DNA from: Kudoa neothunni
Lineage: Eukaryota > Cnidaria
Assembly: GCA_964304625.1 (NCBI GenBank)
Contig: OZ199839.1
Coordinates: 1,488,001-1,552,000 of the forward strand
DNA: 64,000 nt
Direction of reading: 5' to 3'
Shown here: in pieces, positions 52,201 to 64,000 of the stretch
How positions within the stretch are numbered: position 1 is the first letter of the stretch
Layout: each line of letters opens with the position of its first letter
Notes under the pieces: generated by a model
Database searches by the model: none
What the model saw: only the letters and a program-made list of their open reading frames with translations
What the model was told of the DNA's origin: nothing
Position numbers and translations under genes: made by a program

Positions 52201-52553
52201 AATCTCTCATTGTAGTTCAACCAAATTCGTAAAACACGTTAGAGTTATGTTTACACTGGCATGGCTCAGAGCAATAATTTAGAAAATTATTAATATTTAT
52301 AATTAATTTAACGTTAATATTGTTTTAGTCTATTAAATTGGCTAACATTTATGTTACTAGCCGTCTATTTTCCATAAATTTACAACCATCTCAAATTTCT
52401 TTATTTTTCATAATTTAGTAGAGAAAAATATAAATAATAGTAATGTGAAATTAGTTATTTAATAGAGATAATAATTGCAGAGACATTGATTCCCGTGGTA
52501 AGAGCATGTGCCGAAGGTGGGGATTACACGGATCCATGGTAATAGCCACTGCC
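49217..52553 (-). mobile_element. MULE (Mutator-like) transposon with ~92-bp TIRs
   Basis: The left arm 49217-49308 and right arm 52422-52553 are inverted copies, starting GGCAGTGGCTATTACCA and running through GGGAATCAATTTCTCTGCA to ATTATTTATATTTTTCTC with only a few mismatches. The right arm carries a 41-bp insertion. Such high arm identity suggests a fairly recent insertion. The transposase is on the minus strand. No exact 8-9-bp flanking duplication was recognised. Confidence 0.85.
49817..51540 (-). pseudogene. MULE transposase with SWIM zinc finger, disrupted
   Basis: Mutator-like transposase, ZSWIM type. Near 51520 MFDAIYKLL matches the first catalytic Asp region; MSVAEDSVGEAHITSGCIL and YDETAESIKWYISQL (51320-51430) the second half of the DDE domain; TITDKHHTLRKCLKELLP follows. 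Next comes the helical part WVIGLSVAYRFYENLTNNRL and LKQTIKKFSNLHDFFRYFF (50760-51084), then a SWIM finger RCNCYIYRSYLLPCSHIF (50610-50665) and an acidic tail. Frame changes and stops separate the pieces (for example between 51175 and 51084), only some of which could be introns, so the gene is probably inactive. Confidence 0.75.
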
Positions 52554-53784
52554 AATTTTGAATGATTTTTTTTTTCAATTTTGATGAATTAAATTGATCT
52601 GTTATCGTACACATTTTACTTTTATTATCTTCTCGCCTAGTTAAAACGACACTTTTTGTGGTAAATTCAAATTTTGTTAGAAAATGATTAGTTATCAAGA
52701 AAAAGAATTATTTTTATTTTTAAAGTTAATTGGTTTTTTCTCTGTTTATCGTATGCTATATTAGACTCACCAGTTAATGAAAGTGTGCTGCCCGTCGTGA
52801 GCCATAGTTCATATTTGACCCTCAATTATTAATGTACTAACTATAAGTATTATGATTTAGTCGCAAGGCTGATTTTCAAATATTCGATTAAGATTAAGTA
52901 TATTAATAGCCACATAGATGTTTAGCTCAGTATTTGACAAGTAATGAAGTAATCCAAAGGATATAAATCACAATATTTAGATTTATCTGAATATAAATAA
53001 GAAACCTAATATTTTTCTTATAACGAGTAAATGGGTACTTTGTTTGAGCATAATCTTATTTTTTTATTATTTAAGAAAACTCAAAAAGAAGTTATTTAGG
53101 ATTATAAAGTAGTAAATATGAACTTGAGAAATCTCAATTTTGAAATGAATAAGATTTGTTTAATGATCTGTTAACAAATTAAATTATTTTACATTATTTT
53201 GGTCACCATTTTTACTGTTAAATAATTCAATCACAATCTCTAATTAGTCGATATTTTACAGGATCATTTTATGTGATTAAAAATGAATATATTTATGAGA
53301 GTTAAAAAGGATTAAAATTTAAACAAATTTGGAACAAATAATTAAGAATTATTTTTATGTCCATTAACACGAAAATACTATATTATTGTATTTATCAAAC
53401 TTTGAGTTTTTTTAGTCGGTAACATAATTGAACAACTTTTCTTGCCTGTACACCATTAGCAGATTTGGAATTATTGGTACGGAACCATTTCGGATAATTA
53501 AGTGAGATTATAATAATTAGGTTTAAGGTAACGCAAAACATACCAATAAAAAAATATTGTCAATAGATGGATAATTAATTGAAATAATAAATAAATAGTC
53601 AACCAGAAAATTTTCGCCAAGTATGATACTCCTAAAGTATTTTTACCATAAAAAATTGGTACGTACTGAAAGTATAATAAATGGTTTAGCGGAAGTATTT
53701 TTTGAGATTAGATTAAATTCAATTGTACTTCGAAGTATTGAAATATGACTAATCCTAATTTTTGCTCTCTCTGGTTGTGACATT
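52554..53784. other. Spacer between MULE and the F-BAR gene
   Basis: AT-rich; no gene or RNA recognised. Confidence 0.4.
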
Positions 53785-56700
53785 ATGATGTTTCGCTCAA
53801 AATCGTCTTTGGGTGATGATCTCCAAAATGAAAAAGGTATACCAACATCTCTAACTAAATAGAATTAACACAATTTATTTAAAATTTACCTTCTACATCA
53901 TTAAAGATATGTCGGTACAATTGAAAACAACCGAGGCAGCGCTACGTCCGCAGAAAGTCACAGAACAAGATGATTGAAAAAGATTTGATTGAGATTCTTC
54001 AAATGAAACACGAAATGGAGTCAGCTTATTTGAAATCATTAAATAGGATTCAAAGTATGTGCTCAGAAAGAGGAAATAAATATTGTAATGATCAAGATGA
54101 TTTGTAAGAGTTGAACTTTTATCGTATTATTCTAATAAATAAGTATAGTTCTTCGACGAGTTTTGTGTTTTCATTTTATGAAATCGTTCGGATTGTATAT
54201 GCAACAGAGACATGAAAGCTTGAAAGAGAATTTAACATTCTCCTCTGAATTCATCAAATACATTTCTGAAGGACTAGACAATATTTCTAGTTATACGGCC
54301 AAGCAGGTAATTCATTCTAAATAGCTATAAGCATACTTTATAAAGAATTTTATTCTTTTTAATTTAATCCTCTAATGAATTCGTGATGTATTAAATACCA
54401 AATAACCTCTCCCACGAACTTGACGTGTGTTACACATCAAATAATTCTCTCACAATCTTGTGGTGTATTTTACACAAAATCAACTTTGATCTCCTCCTAA
54501 AACCTTGTGTATTCCTTTCAAATTCGTGGAGTTAGCCTTATTCGTCTAAATAAGTGACGTATACCATTGGTTTAAGTTTGAAATAAATAATCGTGAATCA
54601 ACTGTAAAATAATCTTCTAACGCTAACGAACATAGATACCTTAGTAACACCAGATATTTTCATAATTATTTTTTATCCCGTTCTCACCAATGCTCATTTA
54701 AAAATTTAAATAAATAAGAGAAAACGTCGCAGAGTTATGGGGATTTACTTGAATATGTATTCAAAACTAGTTTTAAAATATTATAGTGAATTTTATCAAT
54801 TTAGAAACAAATTAAAAATAATTTTAGTGAGTTATAACACTAGAATACGCATTCGAAAATTTAAAGTAGTGTAATTCTAGACAAAGTAATTAATTTTAAG
54901 GTATTATAACAATAATTTTTATAAAATAATATAATTACCATGCTTTATAAATGTTCATAAATATATTTAAACAGTTTTTTTAATTTAAATAATGTATACA
55001 GAATTTATTGCTATGTATTATCTAATAAATCATTATTATTATCATTTATAATTATACAAAATATCCACCTCAAGCAGATTATTAGTCCAACCTCAAGGGA
55101 AAAATATACATACTAAAACTCAATTTACTGTGAAAATTATTAAAAGTATCAGTCTTGAATATTTTTAGGTACGAAATAACAATCTGTTGTATCTTTTTTT
55201 AATAGCTTCATCTTTAAACATTTATGAACTTTTCATAACTTTGAAAATGAAAAGTTTACACCAAAACTGGTGCGAATAAACAAAAAAATTGATTGTTATG
55301 GTTAGATTGACTATATAAGGCCACAGTTTACAAATGAGATACAAAACACATTTTCAATGCATTTTATATTCATCGTGAGATTTTCTCGCTGTTATGGTGC
55401 ATAAGAATAGGATTTCTATTTAATTTTCATTTATTCTAATAATTTGATGATATAAATTAGTAGAAATAATTCATCGAGTATTTTTACTTTTTAATTCGTT
55501 TTAACTAACCATTTTCATCTAATATAATATCTTCAGGCCACAAACAAAAAACTTGTGAATAAAAGGATTAATAATTATATTTGAAGTAACTCCGAGAATA
55601 ATAGTAACTTTTATCGATGAATGTTGGAAAAAAATATTAAAAAAATTTATATTTAATAATCAGACTCAGTAAATTCGCGAAATAACTCTTTTTTAATAAT
55701 TCGTAATCGTGATAATTGTTGGCTTTCAAAAGGCCGATCAACAATGCTTTATCAAACTTAATATTTTAAACTGAAGATAGATTTTAATTTATGTAAAATT
55801 TTAATATTTGTTGTCTTGTTTTTTGGCCAATACACAATAATATAAATTTTAACAGCGGCAAAAAATTAGAAAAGTGTATAATATACTCATCGAACTGGAT
55901 TAATGGGGATAAAATGAAACAGCGGTTATGATTTTTCCAAAATTCGAAACGATAAAATATTTTTAATTAAATCAAACGTTATAAAATATTTTTGCTAAAA
56001 TATTACTCGATAAAAATGGGATTAATACAATTTCATGATTCGTTTGAGCGTTGGAGTGTGGTTGTATTCGAATAACTTAGAGGATAAAATATTTATTAGT
56101 AAATGTATCGCCTTTTGTGTATTATCGAGGTGTGAAAGTTATCATCTTTACAATCACATGACGATTGCACATTAAATTCTGTTTAATTTCTTCAGATTAT
56201 TAAAATTGTTATAAAAAATCAACATAGAGCAAAGAAAATATAAAAAATCTATATAACGAAATATTTAAGGCAACCCGCGAATGCGATAATGTAAGTTATT
56301 CTAAATCACAAATAAATTGATATTATTCACCCGTAATTTTAGGACAAAACAAAGTATCAAAAGGCCTTCCATGAATATAAGGAAGGTTCTTCAAAATATG
56401 TTCGTGAGAAGAGTAAGTGGACATCAGCATCCTCGTCCTCAGAATCAAACGGATCTAAGTTTCATGAAGTAATAGATTGATAAATTTTTAACTTAAGCAT
56501 TTCTATAGCTGGAAGAACATTTAAAGACTCTTCGCAATAATCTAGCGCATTCTAGATTTATTTATATGGAAAGTTTTCAAAGAACACAAAATTTAGTCAC
56601 GTTCCTACAGAATAAACAACAGCATGAAATTCCTTTTGTATCTCATTAGTTTATATTTCATAATTTATTTACACTTTTATCACTTTATATACCCACGTAT

Positions 56701-58457
56701 AGCCAGAAAATCAATACTACCCCTCATTTGTGAAGTCAATTGCAGAATCTTATTTCAATAGAGAACTTGATTATTTGGAGAAATCTACATGTGCTGCGTA
56801 TGGTTGTCGCAGTGAAATTGTTTCTAAGGAACATGATAACACTTTGCCAGATTCTTGTCCTCATGACCCAGTAGGAGATTACACCCTTTATTTCTCTTCC
56901 CTCACAGATCCTAAAGATGAAGTATACAACCACTGTTGATAATTGAGATAAGGAATTTATTATCTATCTAGTACGATAGTGTATTTGATATAAGCTCTGA
57001 TATTATCCATAAAAGAAGTTCCGTCAAAGAATTACAAACCAAAAATTCTGAGACCTATAATCAAATGAAGCAGGTAATTATTTACTTATTTTAAATTATT
57101 ATATGCTGATTTTCCGTAATATTTTAATGGTACTGTAGGAGTTGTGGAATTTATCGGTGGAAATTGAGCATTGGTTGACTCGTTGTAATTCCTTAACAAA
57201 AAATAATGTTTCTGATTGGTCAAAAACATCTCAATTATTAGAAGAAAACATGTTTTTTCCAGTGGGTTTCCTAATTCACATCTCAAACTGTCATATTTGT
57301 TTAGAAATGGATTTGTTATAATCAACACATTCAATCATATATTAAGGATAAAACCCAAGAAAATGTGATGCAACGTTTCACTAAAAGTTGTTCCAGTCAA
57401 ATTTACTCTCAAAATAATTAATATTTTCGAATATAGAAATTGAAATTAAGACTATTAAAGATAAAGCCGAAAGGTATTTATTAAAGAACTTTACATGATT
57501 GAGTTGCTCTAGTCGAAAACGCAGAAAACTGATACTTGATCTTGACACTTGTGAAAAGGTTTCTTAGATCATAGTGTTTGAAGTAATTTTAACGATAATA
57601 AAGGATAAAGATGGAATTCCCGTTATAATTTCAATGTGTTTTAATCATATCTTCCAAAACCATGTTACTGTCAAGGGTGTCTTTCGTGAGCCGGGCACTG
57701 CTACGCATATTGATGAGCTAGAAATTAACTTGGCAAATGGTATGTGCATCATTAATCTCTTTTGTATAATCGTTTTATCCCTTTAGGTGAACAAATACCA
57801 GATGAACTCGAAAAAGGAATTGTTCCAGACTTACTAAAAAGAGTAATTCGAAATATTACTAATTTCGTGCCTGAGGAATCAATTCAGCTGATTGCAAACG
57901 CGAAGAGTATTTAACTGATCAGATTTTATAACTTTATTGTAATTTTATCAAGATTTTAAGGAAAGCACCGAACTAGAATGTTACCATGTTTGTTGTCGGT
58001 TCATTGACTCATTAAAGTCGTCATCTCAGAAATTGTATTTTTATATACAGGAAAAACTCTGCGAGTCTCTTTATTTAACATATGTACATGGTTGGAATAG
58101 GTTACATTTAGATTTACTCAATTTGAAGAGGCGACTAGCATGAATGCAGCCAATCTTGCTCGTATATTTCGGCCTAATGTTTTACCGTATAATGTTCTCG
58201 AATTGAGCCCGGGCTATATATTTATTACAACATAAATACGAATTTATGATTAGAAATATTCATGAAATAAGAAATTATTTCAATAAATATAAGGGTAAAT
58301 TGACGATTTATGTATTTTTAATTTGTTCGGAAATTGAAAAGTTGGAGAATTTCCGAAGGAAGATTTAGAAAAGAGTTCAAGTTCTAACGAAAACATAATC
58401 AATACGAAGTCAGGTAAATTTTTTCTTTCGGACTTAACAGTATCAAAAGTATGTTAA
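53785..58457 (+). CDS. F-BAR and RhoGAP domain protein
   Basis: Multi-exon gene for a membrane-bending GTPase-activating protein. An FCH/F-BAR-like helical region is spread over 53960-56950: MIEKDLIEILQMKHEMESAY with LKSLNRIQ, then YMQQRHESLKENLTFSSEF, KYQKAFHEYKEGSSKY and LRNNLAHSRFIYMESF. After an ELWNLSVEIEHWL linker comes RhoGAP (57590-58200): IPVIISMCFNHIFQNH, the arginine finger GVFREPGT, LEKGIVPDLLKRVI, and MNAANLARIFRPNVL, the conserved Asn and Pro motif. A Ser-rich tail (EKSSSSNENIINT) ends at TAA 58455-58457. The Arg finger is intact, so GAP activity towards a Rho GTPase is likely. The 5' exons are unsure (MMFRSKSSLGDD at 53785 is a candidate start), and a ~2-kb intron (54309-56340) carries a transposon-like insert. 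No SH3 or C1 domain was found, so the subfamily stays open. Confidence 0.75.
54368..55567. mobile_element. Candidate piggyBac-like MITE inside an intron
   Basis: Flanked by TTAA at 54364-54367 and 55568-55571; ends TCCTCTAATGAATTC and, reverse complement, TCCTTTTATTCAC match only loosely. The 1.2-kb size equals that of the better-supported element at 29868. It lies in the longest intron of the F-BAR gene. Confidence 0.35.
54374..54545 (+). repeat. Degenerate tandem repeat, ~40-bp period, with palindromes
   Basis: Three to four units, each with a Cys-Gly-like GTG core followed by a small palindrome (GATGTATTAAATACC; GTGTGTTACACATC; GTGTATTTTACAC) and a CTCTC-type stretch. It lies next to the left TTAA of the candidate MITE; such subterminal repeats may be transposase-binding sites. 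Confidence 0.5.
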
Positions 58458-61400
58458 GAGTTTAACCGATTCACTACCCCTTAAACATGGCAAAAAGTTA
58501 CATGCTGTCTAAAGTTCATATGCTTATTCTCGTCATTTATAAAATAGCCTTGTTCAAAAATTTAGCTTTTTAATCACCGAGCTAAATACTGTAATGTACA
58601 AAATGTTTAGTTCATTTATAAAAATATTTAGATTACATCCTTTAATTAATTTTGTTGTAAATTCTTATTGTAATGAAAAATAATTTTTGAAATAAATTTA
58701 AATTTTCTTTCTAAAATTAAACGTTGGTTCAGTTATATACTTTAAAAAATAAAAATAAAAAAAATTAAAAATTAATGTTTTTTAAATGGAATTTTAGTGA
58801 TTTTCTATGGTGTAATAGATATCTCCGTGTTTAACCTGATTAATCGCCAGTTACACTTCAAAACGTTTAATATGGATGAGATTACAGCGAAGATTAAATT
58901 ATAAAATATTATTATGAATTAATACAATAAGCTAAAACCACCTTTTTAAATAACAATGCCGTTAAACCATATTGGCTTACTGGGAATTTTTAACGCAACT
59001 TCAATTTAAAATGGTTAGGATTAATTATCTCCCAATATTGTTTCTTCTAGAGGAATATTATCATTTTTCTGATTAGATAGAGGCCATAGATTCAAAATTT
59101 TACTCCATTAAAATTATATGACAAAGAATTTAGCACCTTCAAATTGAATTAATCTATAATCTGCGAGATTATGGGGAAATAATTTCTTGGTTCTTGATAA
59201 CCAAACGAGCGATAATCAATGAAATTTACTTTATTATATATTCTTTAATTTGATGCGGAAGTCCCATTTCAAATATTGAAATCTTTTGTGTACCAGAAAA
59301 ACACTATATTACGTTTAATGTAAGTATCATATTTGAAATAAACCAATCAACAGTTATTCTTCTTAATAATCTGCCATAAAAGCGCATTTGTCGTTTAGTG
59401 TTATAATTAGAGGCCGGAATTTTCGTCGACTATTATTAAGAAATAGCGCATGAGCTGCATAAAAATTTATTACCAAGCTCAATGTCAACGAAACAAACGT
59501 AGATGTAAATTTTTTGTAAAAATTTCCTTTAGAATATAATAGTTAACACATTCTAATTCTTTTGGATGCTATGTTTAATTTATAACCGATAAAATGCTTC
59601 AATTTTGAGAAACTTCTTTCCATGGCTGTATGTGATAGCGGTATAAGCACAAAATCTTGGTCTACCCTAGACAATACGAAATTCTTTGATTTTTTTTACT
59701 TTTTAAATCCAGGACCTATCATTTTGTCATTTTTATGGAGTGAAAGTTTCAACAACTCTTTGTTGTGGAATTCTCGATGATCGACGTTAACTAATTTTGG
59801 CATATTTTTTGGGTCATTTTCCTCATTTAAACCTGTTTATTTAACTATATAATTGTCAATCCGTTTCCCATAAGAAGACGCAAAATAATTCAACAGATTA
59901 TTTTGATTTTAACCGAAAAAATGTAGAAATATTTAAAAAAATTCGACGTTTTTCGATTTTAAACGATAATTGCGGTCTCTAGTTATAATTTAATACATCA
60001 TATCACTCGATGGGCAGAAATTATCCAATCCATACGGATCTCTAAAATAAAACTCCCAACGTATTTCTAAAAGGGGGCTTTTAAGTTGCTCGTTATTTAC
60101 AACAATTGATTTGGTCAATTATATTGATTATAGCATTACAGAATGCTTTTTTTCTAGGAATGGATTTAGATTAGTCCACTTTAATATTTATAGTTTTAAT
60201 TAAAGTCATGTTTGCAGCATTCAAAAAATATTAATTCTTCTGCCAAATATTTATTATTTTTAAAATTTTCCAATAATTTCAAAAACCAACAATTTTTTTA
60301 TTTTATAAATTTTTCTAACATAAGTTGATGTTTTAAATTATGCGTTACATAACTATTAACAGAAGATATTTTAAACAAATTTTTAAAATCAATATTTTCT
60401 ATATCCTCGTGGTATAAATCTGAATGTCACTTGTAATAAAGTTATTATAAAAATATGAAATTATATTAATTACGCATATATCAAAGACATATTTTCATGG
60501 AATTGACATAAACGTATGTTTAATATGCAATGTTTCATGTCACATTTATTCGAAATTCTTTGCTTTTATATGTTATGCTGTTATTTATTGACTTTTTTTC
60601 AAAATAAGTGATTGATTCAAAAATAATTGTCAGAAAAGTTTATTATTTTGGTTTTAAGGATTAAAAACAAAGATGTCCATTTATAAAAGCACCAAATTAC
60701 AGTACGGCGTATTGTTAAAGCGAAAAAATTATTCGTCCCTATAATTATTTGATTCATTACTAAAATAAAACTTTATTTAAAATGTAGCATAGTCATAAAT
60801 CGTTTTCGCGCATTTAATTTATTTAAAAAGGAAACAAGTAAATATTCTGCTACATAAAGTCATTATATTGCATAGACAAACCAAAAATCGATAAATATTT
60901 TGATATTAAAGTGATATATGAATATTTGAAGAAAAACAATAAAAATCTTATTTTATGATTTCATTATTTCCATATTTCAAGTTATGATTAACGACAATAA
61001 TTTCAGTCACCCTTATCATTTCATACAATATTTGAAAATATAAAAAAAACACTTTATAATAAATTATTATTCGATAATTTTATAATTTTATTTGTTTTTG
61101 ATAAAATAATAAAAAAAAAGATTAAATAATTTTGTTAAGATTCATTGCGGACGATAGTATTGGTTCAAGATTTCATCCGATCATTTATATTTTATTTATT
61201 AGTAATGTGATCTATATTATTAGACTTAAAAGGTTGTATTTATAAAGGAAATAACTTTCCGTACAGGCGTTAAATTCGCTATTTTCTATTATCTACATTT
61301 CAATGATATTTAAATTATTAGTATTATCGTTTTAAAGTACAAAGTTTTTCGTCCAATATTGGATTATTGCAATTATTAAAAATTCCAACGTTATAAATAC

Positions 61401-62857
61401 ACTGTAAAATCATCCATTTTCAGCATTTATAATTATAAACAACTTTTTCTTATATTTATTTATTTATTTCTTACTTCCTTACTTAATTAATTAATTAATA
61501 AATAAATGAATGACGAATTGATCACAAAGAGAGATAACCAAACAGTTAGGATAAATATTCTTTCCTTTTTTTTATTATCATAAATGTTTACGGGAGATTT
61601 CCTCAAAGTATACACAATGCAAGGAGGTACGTAATCATAAAAATTAACATATTAAAATTCATAAAAATAATTTTCCAAGTTAAACTAACAATGAAATCAA
61701 TGAGATAATTGTTATTTACAAAATTCAGGGCATATGATTGTTCTTATTTCTCGAATTGTAGTCGGTTATTGCAGAACCAATAATTTCTTTTTACACATAA
61801 AGGAAACTTAGAACTTGTTCCATGTTTATATTTATTTAATTTCTGTTGATTCATTAAGGATGTTTTAAGTTTTAAATTTGTTCCGACAAAATATTTTAAT
61901 ACTATATTATGAGAAAAAATTTTTGAAAATTTGCATAATTGATGGCTAGAATATTTAACAAGAATATAAACCCTTTATTATACCAATTAAGACGCATGTA
62001 AATGCCAATACCGAACGATAATATTAATATTTATTTAAAGTGGCGCAATCTTGACAATGGATTTTGAGATACACATTATATCTCTTTCCCTGTATTTTCC
62101 CCAACTGTTATTGCAGTATACAAAATTGAACCATTAATTATTAATATTACATTATTAAGCCTAATATTTTTTTTAATAATTTTCATTAGGCATTTCAGGC
62201 TTATAATTTCCTATTTATTCAGCAATGAAATAATGTACTAGGAGTTCCAAGTTAGCTATAGTTTTTTTATGAATTATTTCATTTTAATAGAAAGCTGTAA
62301 TATCTTATTGAGTTAATTTTAAAATTAAACTTCTAATTACTATTTGAAGGAAAAGTAATTCAAAGATATTAGTTATCAATTTTAGCAATTATTAGAGAAA
62401 ACCATTGATTTTAGGTCGTTGATGGATATTTTTATGAATGCCATATTTTTATTAAAGCCATTCTGCTTCGTTAATATTATATACATTAGAATGACTTTAA
62501 TATTATTTAAATTGTTTGCAGTCGGATTAATAACAAATAATCCCAGTCTACCTTATGTGCATAAGCGTTTGCATAACGAACTAAAAAAATAAATAAGATT
62601 TTTTCATAATCGGCATATGAGACATATTCATAAGGGAAAAAAATCTTATCCATAATTTCATTAATCAGAATAGAAAATAAAATATGAAATAGGTCAACCT
62701 CAAAACTGGTGTGTCTTGTCCTATTGGACAACTTGAAAGGTTAAATAAATTTATAAATACCTTGATACATGATAAAATAACATTTAATACGAAATATAAT
62801 AATATTAAATTCGAATTGTATGATTTTGTAGAAAATAATAATTATTTTCTATAGGTG
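58458..62857. other. Long gene-poor AT-rich stretch
   Basis: I see no gene or RNA in these 4.4 kb. A tetranucleotide microsatellite (TATTTATTTATT then TTAATTAATTAATTAA) lies at 61457-61507. The rest is low-complexity A/T. Confidence 0.5.
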
Positions 62858-62951
62858 AGGGTACTCCGGCAGAAGCGTCAATTACCAAAGGCCCCAACTC
62901 CAAGGCCAATCCATAGCTTATGATTCCCAACGTGCTATTCACTAACAAAAC
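62858..62951 (-). CDS. Possible single exon of a membrane protein
   Basis: After a CTTAG acceptor a minus-strand frame reads VLLVNSTLGIISYGLALELG and PLVIDASAGVPSPI. It is GC-richer than its surroundings and looks like part of a transporter-type membrane helix pair. Neighbouring exons would lie beyond the gap or in sequence I could not read. Family not recognised. Confidence 0.3.
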
Positions 62952-63361
62952 CTAAGAAAATTATTTATTTACTTGTCATAAAATTTTAATTAATTATTCG
63001 TACTACTAGTTTTTCTTATATAACATGTTATGACATCCTATTCGTCTCGTTACTTATATGTATTTTTTGCATGATCTAAGCTGTTGCAATGTTGTAATAA
63101 GTGTAAGCTCTAAATATCACTCAAACATCTGTTTTCAGACTACTTAGATTATATTTTGAGCATATGATGAATCACAAAAATTATCAAAAATTTTAATCGA
63201 TGAAGATTTTTATTTCCATTTCACTTTCAGTATTAAATTTAAGATTAAAAATGGCGAAAGAATATAAATTCAAAAAAACTTATTTGCTTCGAAAATAAAA
63301 AGGAAATTGACTGTTTTATTTAAATTATGAAAACTAACATGGTTATCATTAAAGAACGAAT

Positions 63362-63850
63362 CTTTTTTTTGTTTACAAGGTCAAACCCCTGGCGCAAATT
63401 GTTAGGTTGTGAAGTTCGGGCCGGTTAGACCTTCTCCATTTATGCTGTAGGCACCGCAGCGTCATATTAAGACGACTTAGGTTTATCCAATTGTGTGGGA
63501 TTTTAACTCACTAGCCATGCTCGTTCGGAGCAACCACCCTCCCAACCATACCCTGAATTAATACAGAATTGGTCTAAGAAAGTCGCTTGAATGCAGGCGT
63601 CGGCTCTACAGATACCCCTACTCCTATTGGGTTTTATTTCATTCCTCTACTCCGGCGTTTATGAGCACCAAATATCTACCTTTCCTTTTTCAAGTATGAT
63701 CACGATAAATTGTAGATCCTTGCGATTACAACAACCTTCCTACCGAATTTCGGATTTAGAGATCAGGAACGCCCAGATTGCGCATCGAACCTCGTAACCT
63801 CAAGGTAAACGATCTCGACCTAACACCATTATGCCATATTGTCTAGGCAG
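63362..63850 (-). repeat. SINE-like repeat with tRNA-like head, longer copy
   Basis: Read on the minus strand, the 5' end (63850-63770) has a tRNA-like promoter: box-A-like GGCATAATGG and box B GAGGTTCGATGC. The body then includes the ~250 bp shared with 31915-32183, and the 3' end is CTTGTAAACAAAAAAAAG. This order (tRNA head, unrelated body, A-rich tail) is that of a SINE, about 490 bp long. Confidence 0.6.
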
Positions 63851-63892
63851 TTAAAGATCGAGGTTGCATTATTCGAAAACTGTTCTTTCTTT

Positions 63893-64000
63893 NNNNNNNN
63901 NNNNNNNNNNNNNNNNNNNNNNNNNNNNNNNNNNNNNNNNNNNNNNNNNNNNNNNNNNNNNNNNNNNNNNNNNNNNNNNNNNNNNNNNNNNNNNNNNNNN
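63893..64000. other. Assembly gap (N)
   Basis: All bases are N up to the window end. Confidence 1.

Noticed and set aside
61440-61510. Replication origin or regulatory array
   Set aside because: It is a simple TTTA/TTAA microsatellite in low-complexity DNA with nothing else to support a function.

Overview
The window looks like nuclear DNA of a small-genome, very AT-rich metazoan. Its genes are animal housekeeping and signalling genes cut by many tiny introns (about 35-60 nt, GT...AG), separated by AT-rich spacers crowded with DNA transposons (Merlin/ISXO2-like, mariner, Tigger/pogo, hAT, piggyBac-like, MULE). My best guess is a myxozoan (parasitic cnidarian) of the Thelohanellus/Myxobolus type. 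This is inference from gene structure, base composition and transposon content; no marker gene proves it. The last 108 bases are an assembly gap.

Layout, left to right: glucose-6-phosphate isomerase (-, 824-3542); a Merlin/ISXO2-like transposon with an intron-bearing, almost intact transposase (5424-7589); a PHF10/SAYP-type chromatin reader with SAY domain, double PHD and an extra zinc module (+, 7954-9899); a 319-bp hAT MITE (10092-10410); two paralogous ankyrin-DHHC membrane proteins (+, 12858-15085 and 21566-23787) flanking a spacer that holds a mariner with a Tigger nested in it and a hAT-like element; an unclassified element with ~60-bp terminal inverted repeats (24547-25861); an intracellular serpin (-, 27995-29208); a piggyBac-like non-autonomous element and SINE-like repeats (29868-32183); the mitochondrial COQ8 kinase-like gene (-, 32322-34161) and tRNA-Pro(AGG) (-, 34435-34506); a 7TM receptor (-, 35698-36850); the SNF2 ATPase TTF2 (+, 38012-41011), convergent with an unrecognised single-pass membrane protein (-, 41222 to about 42990); a ceramide-1-phosphate transfer protein (-, 45909-46598); a MULE with a SWIM zinc-finger transposase (49217-52553); an F-BAR/RhoGAP gene (+, about 53785-58457); then a gene-poor tail with one possible exon and a SINE-like repeat.

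Most genes are unrelated neighbours doing basic work: glycolysis, ubiquinone synthesis, transcription termination, chromatin remodelling, lipid transfer, actin/membrane remodelling. The most unusual pair is the ankyrin-DHHC duplicates. Both keep open exons and the zinc-binding frame of the DHHC cysteine-rich domain, yet both have lost exactly the catalytic Asp, His and Cys (DHHC replaced by IFHD or MFHD), the DPG motif and the TTxE motif. They look like conserved pseudo-palmitoyltransferases, and a 213-bp stretch with no difference between the copies points to gene conversion.
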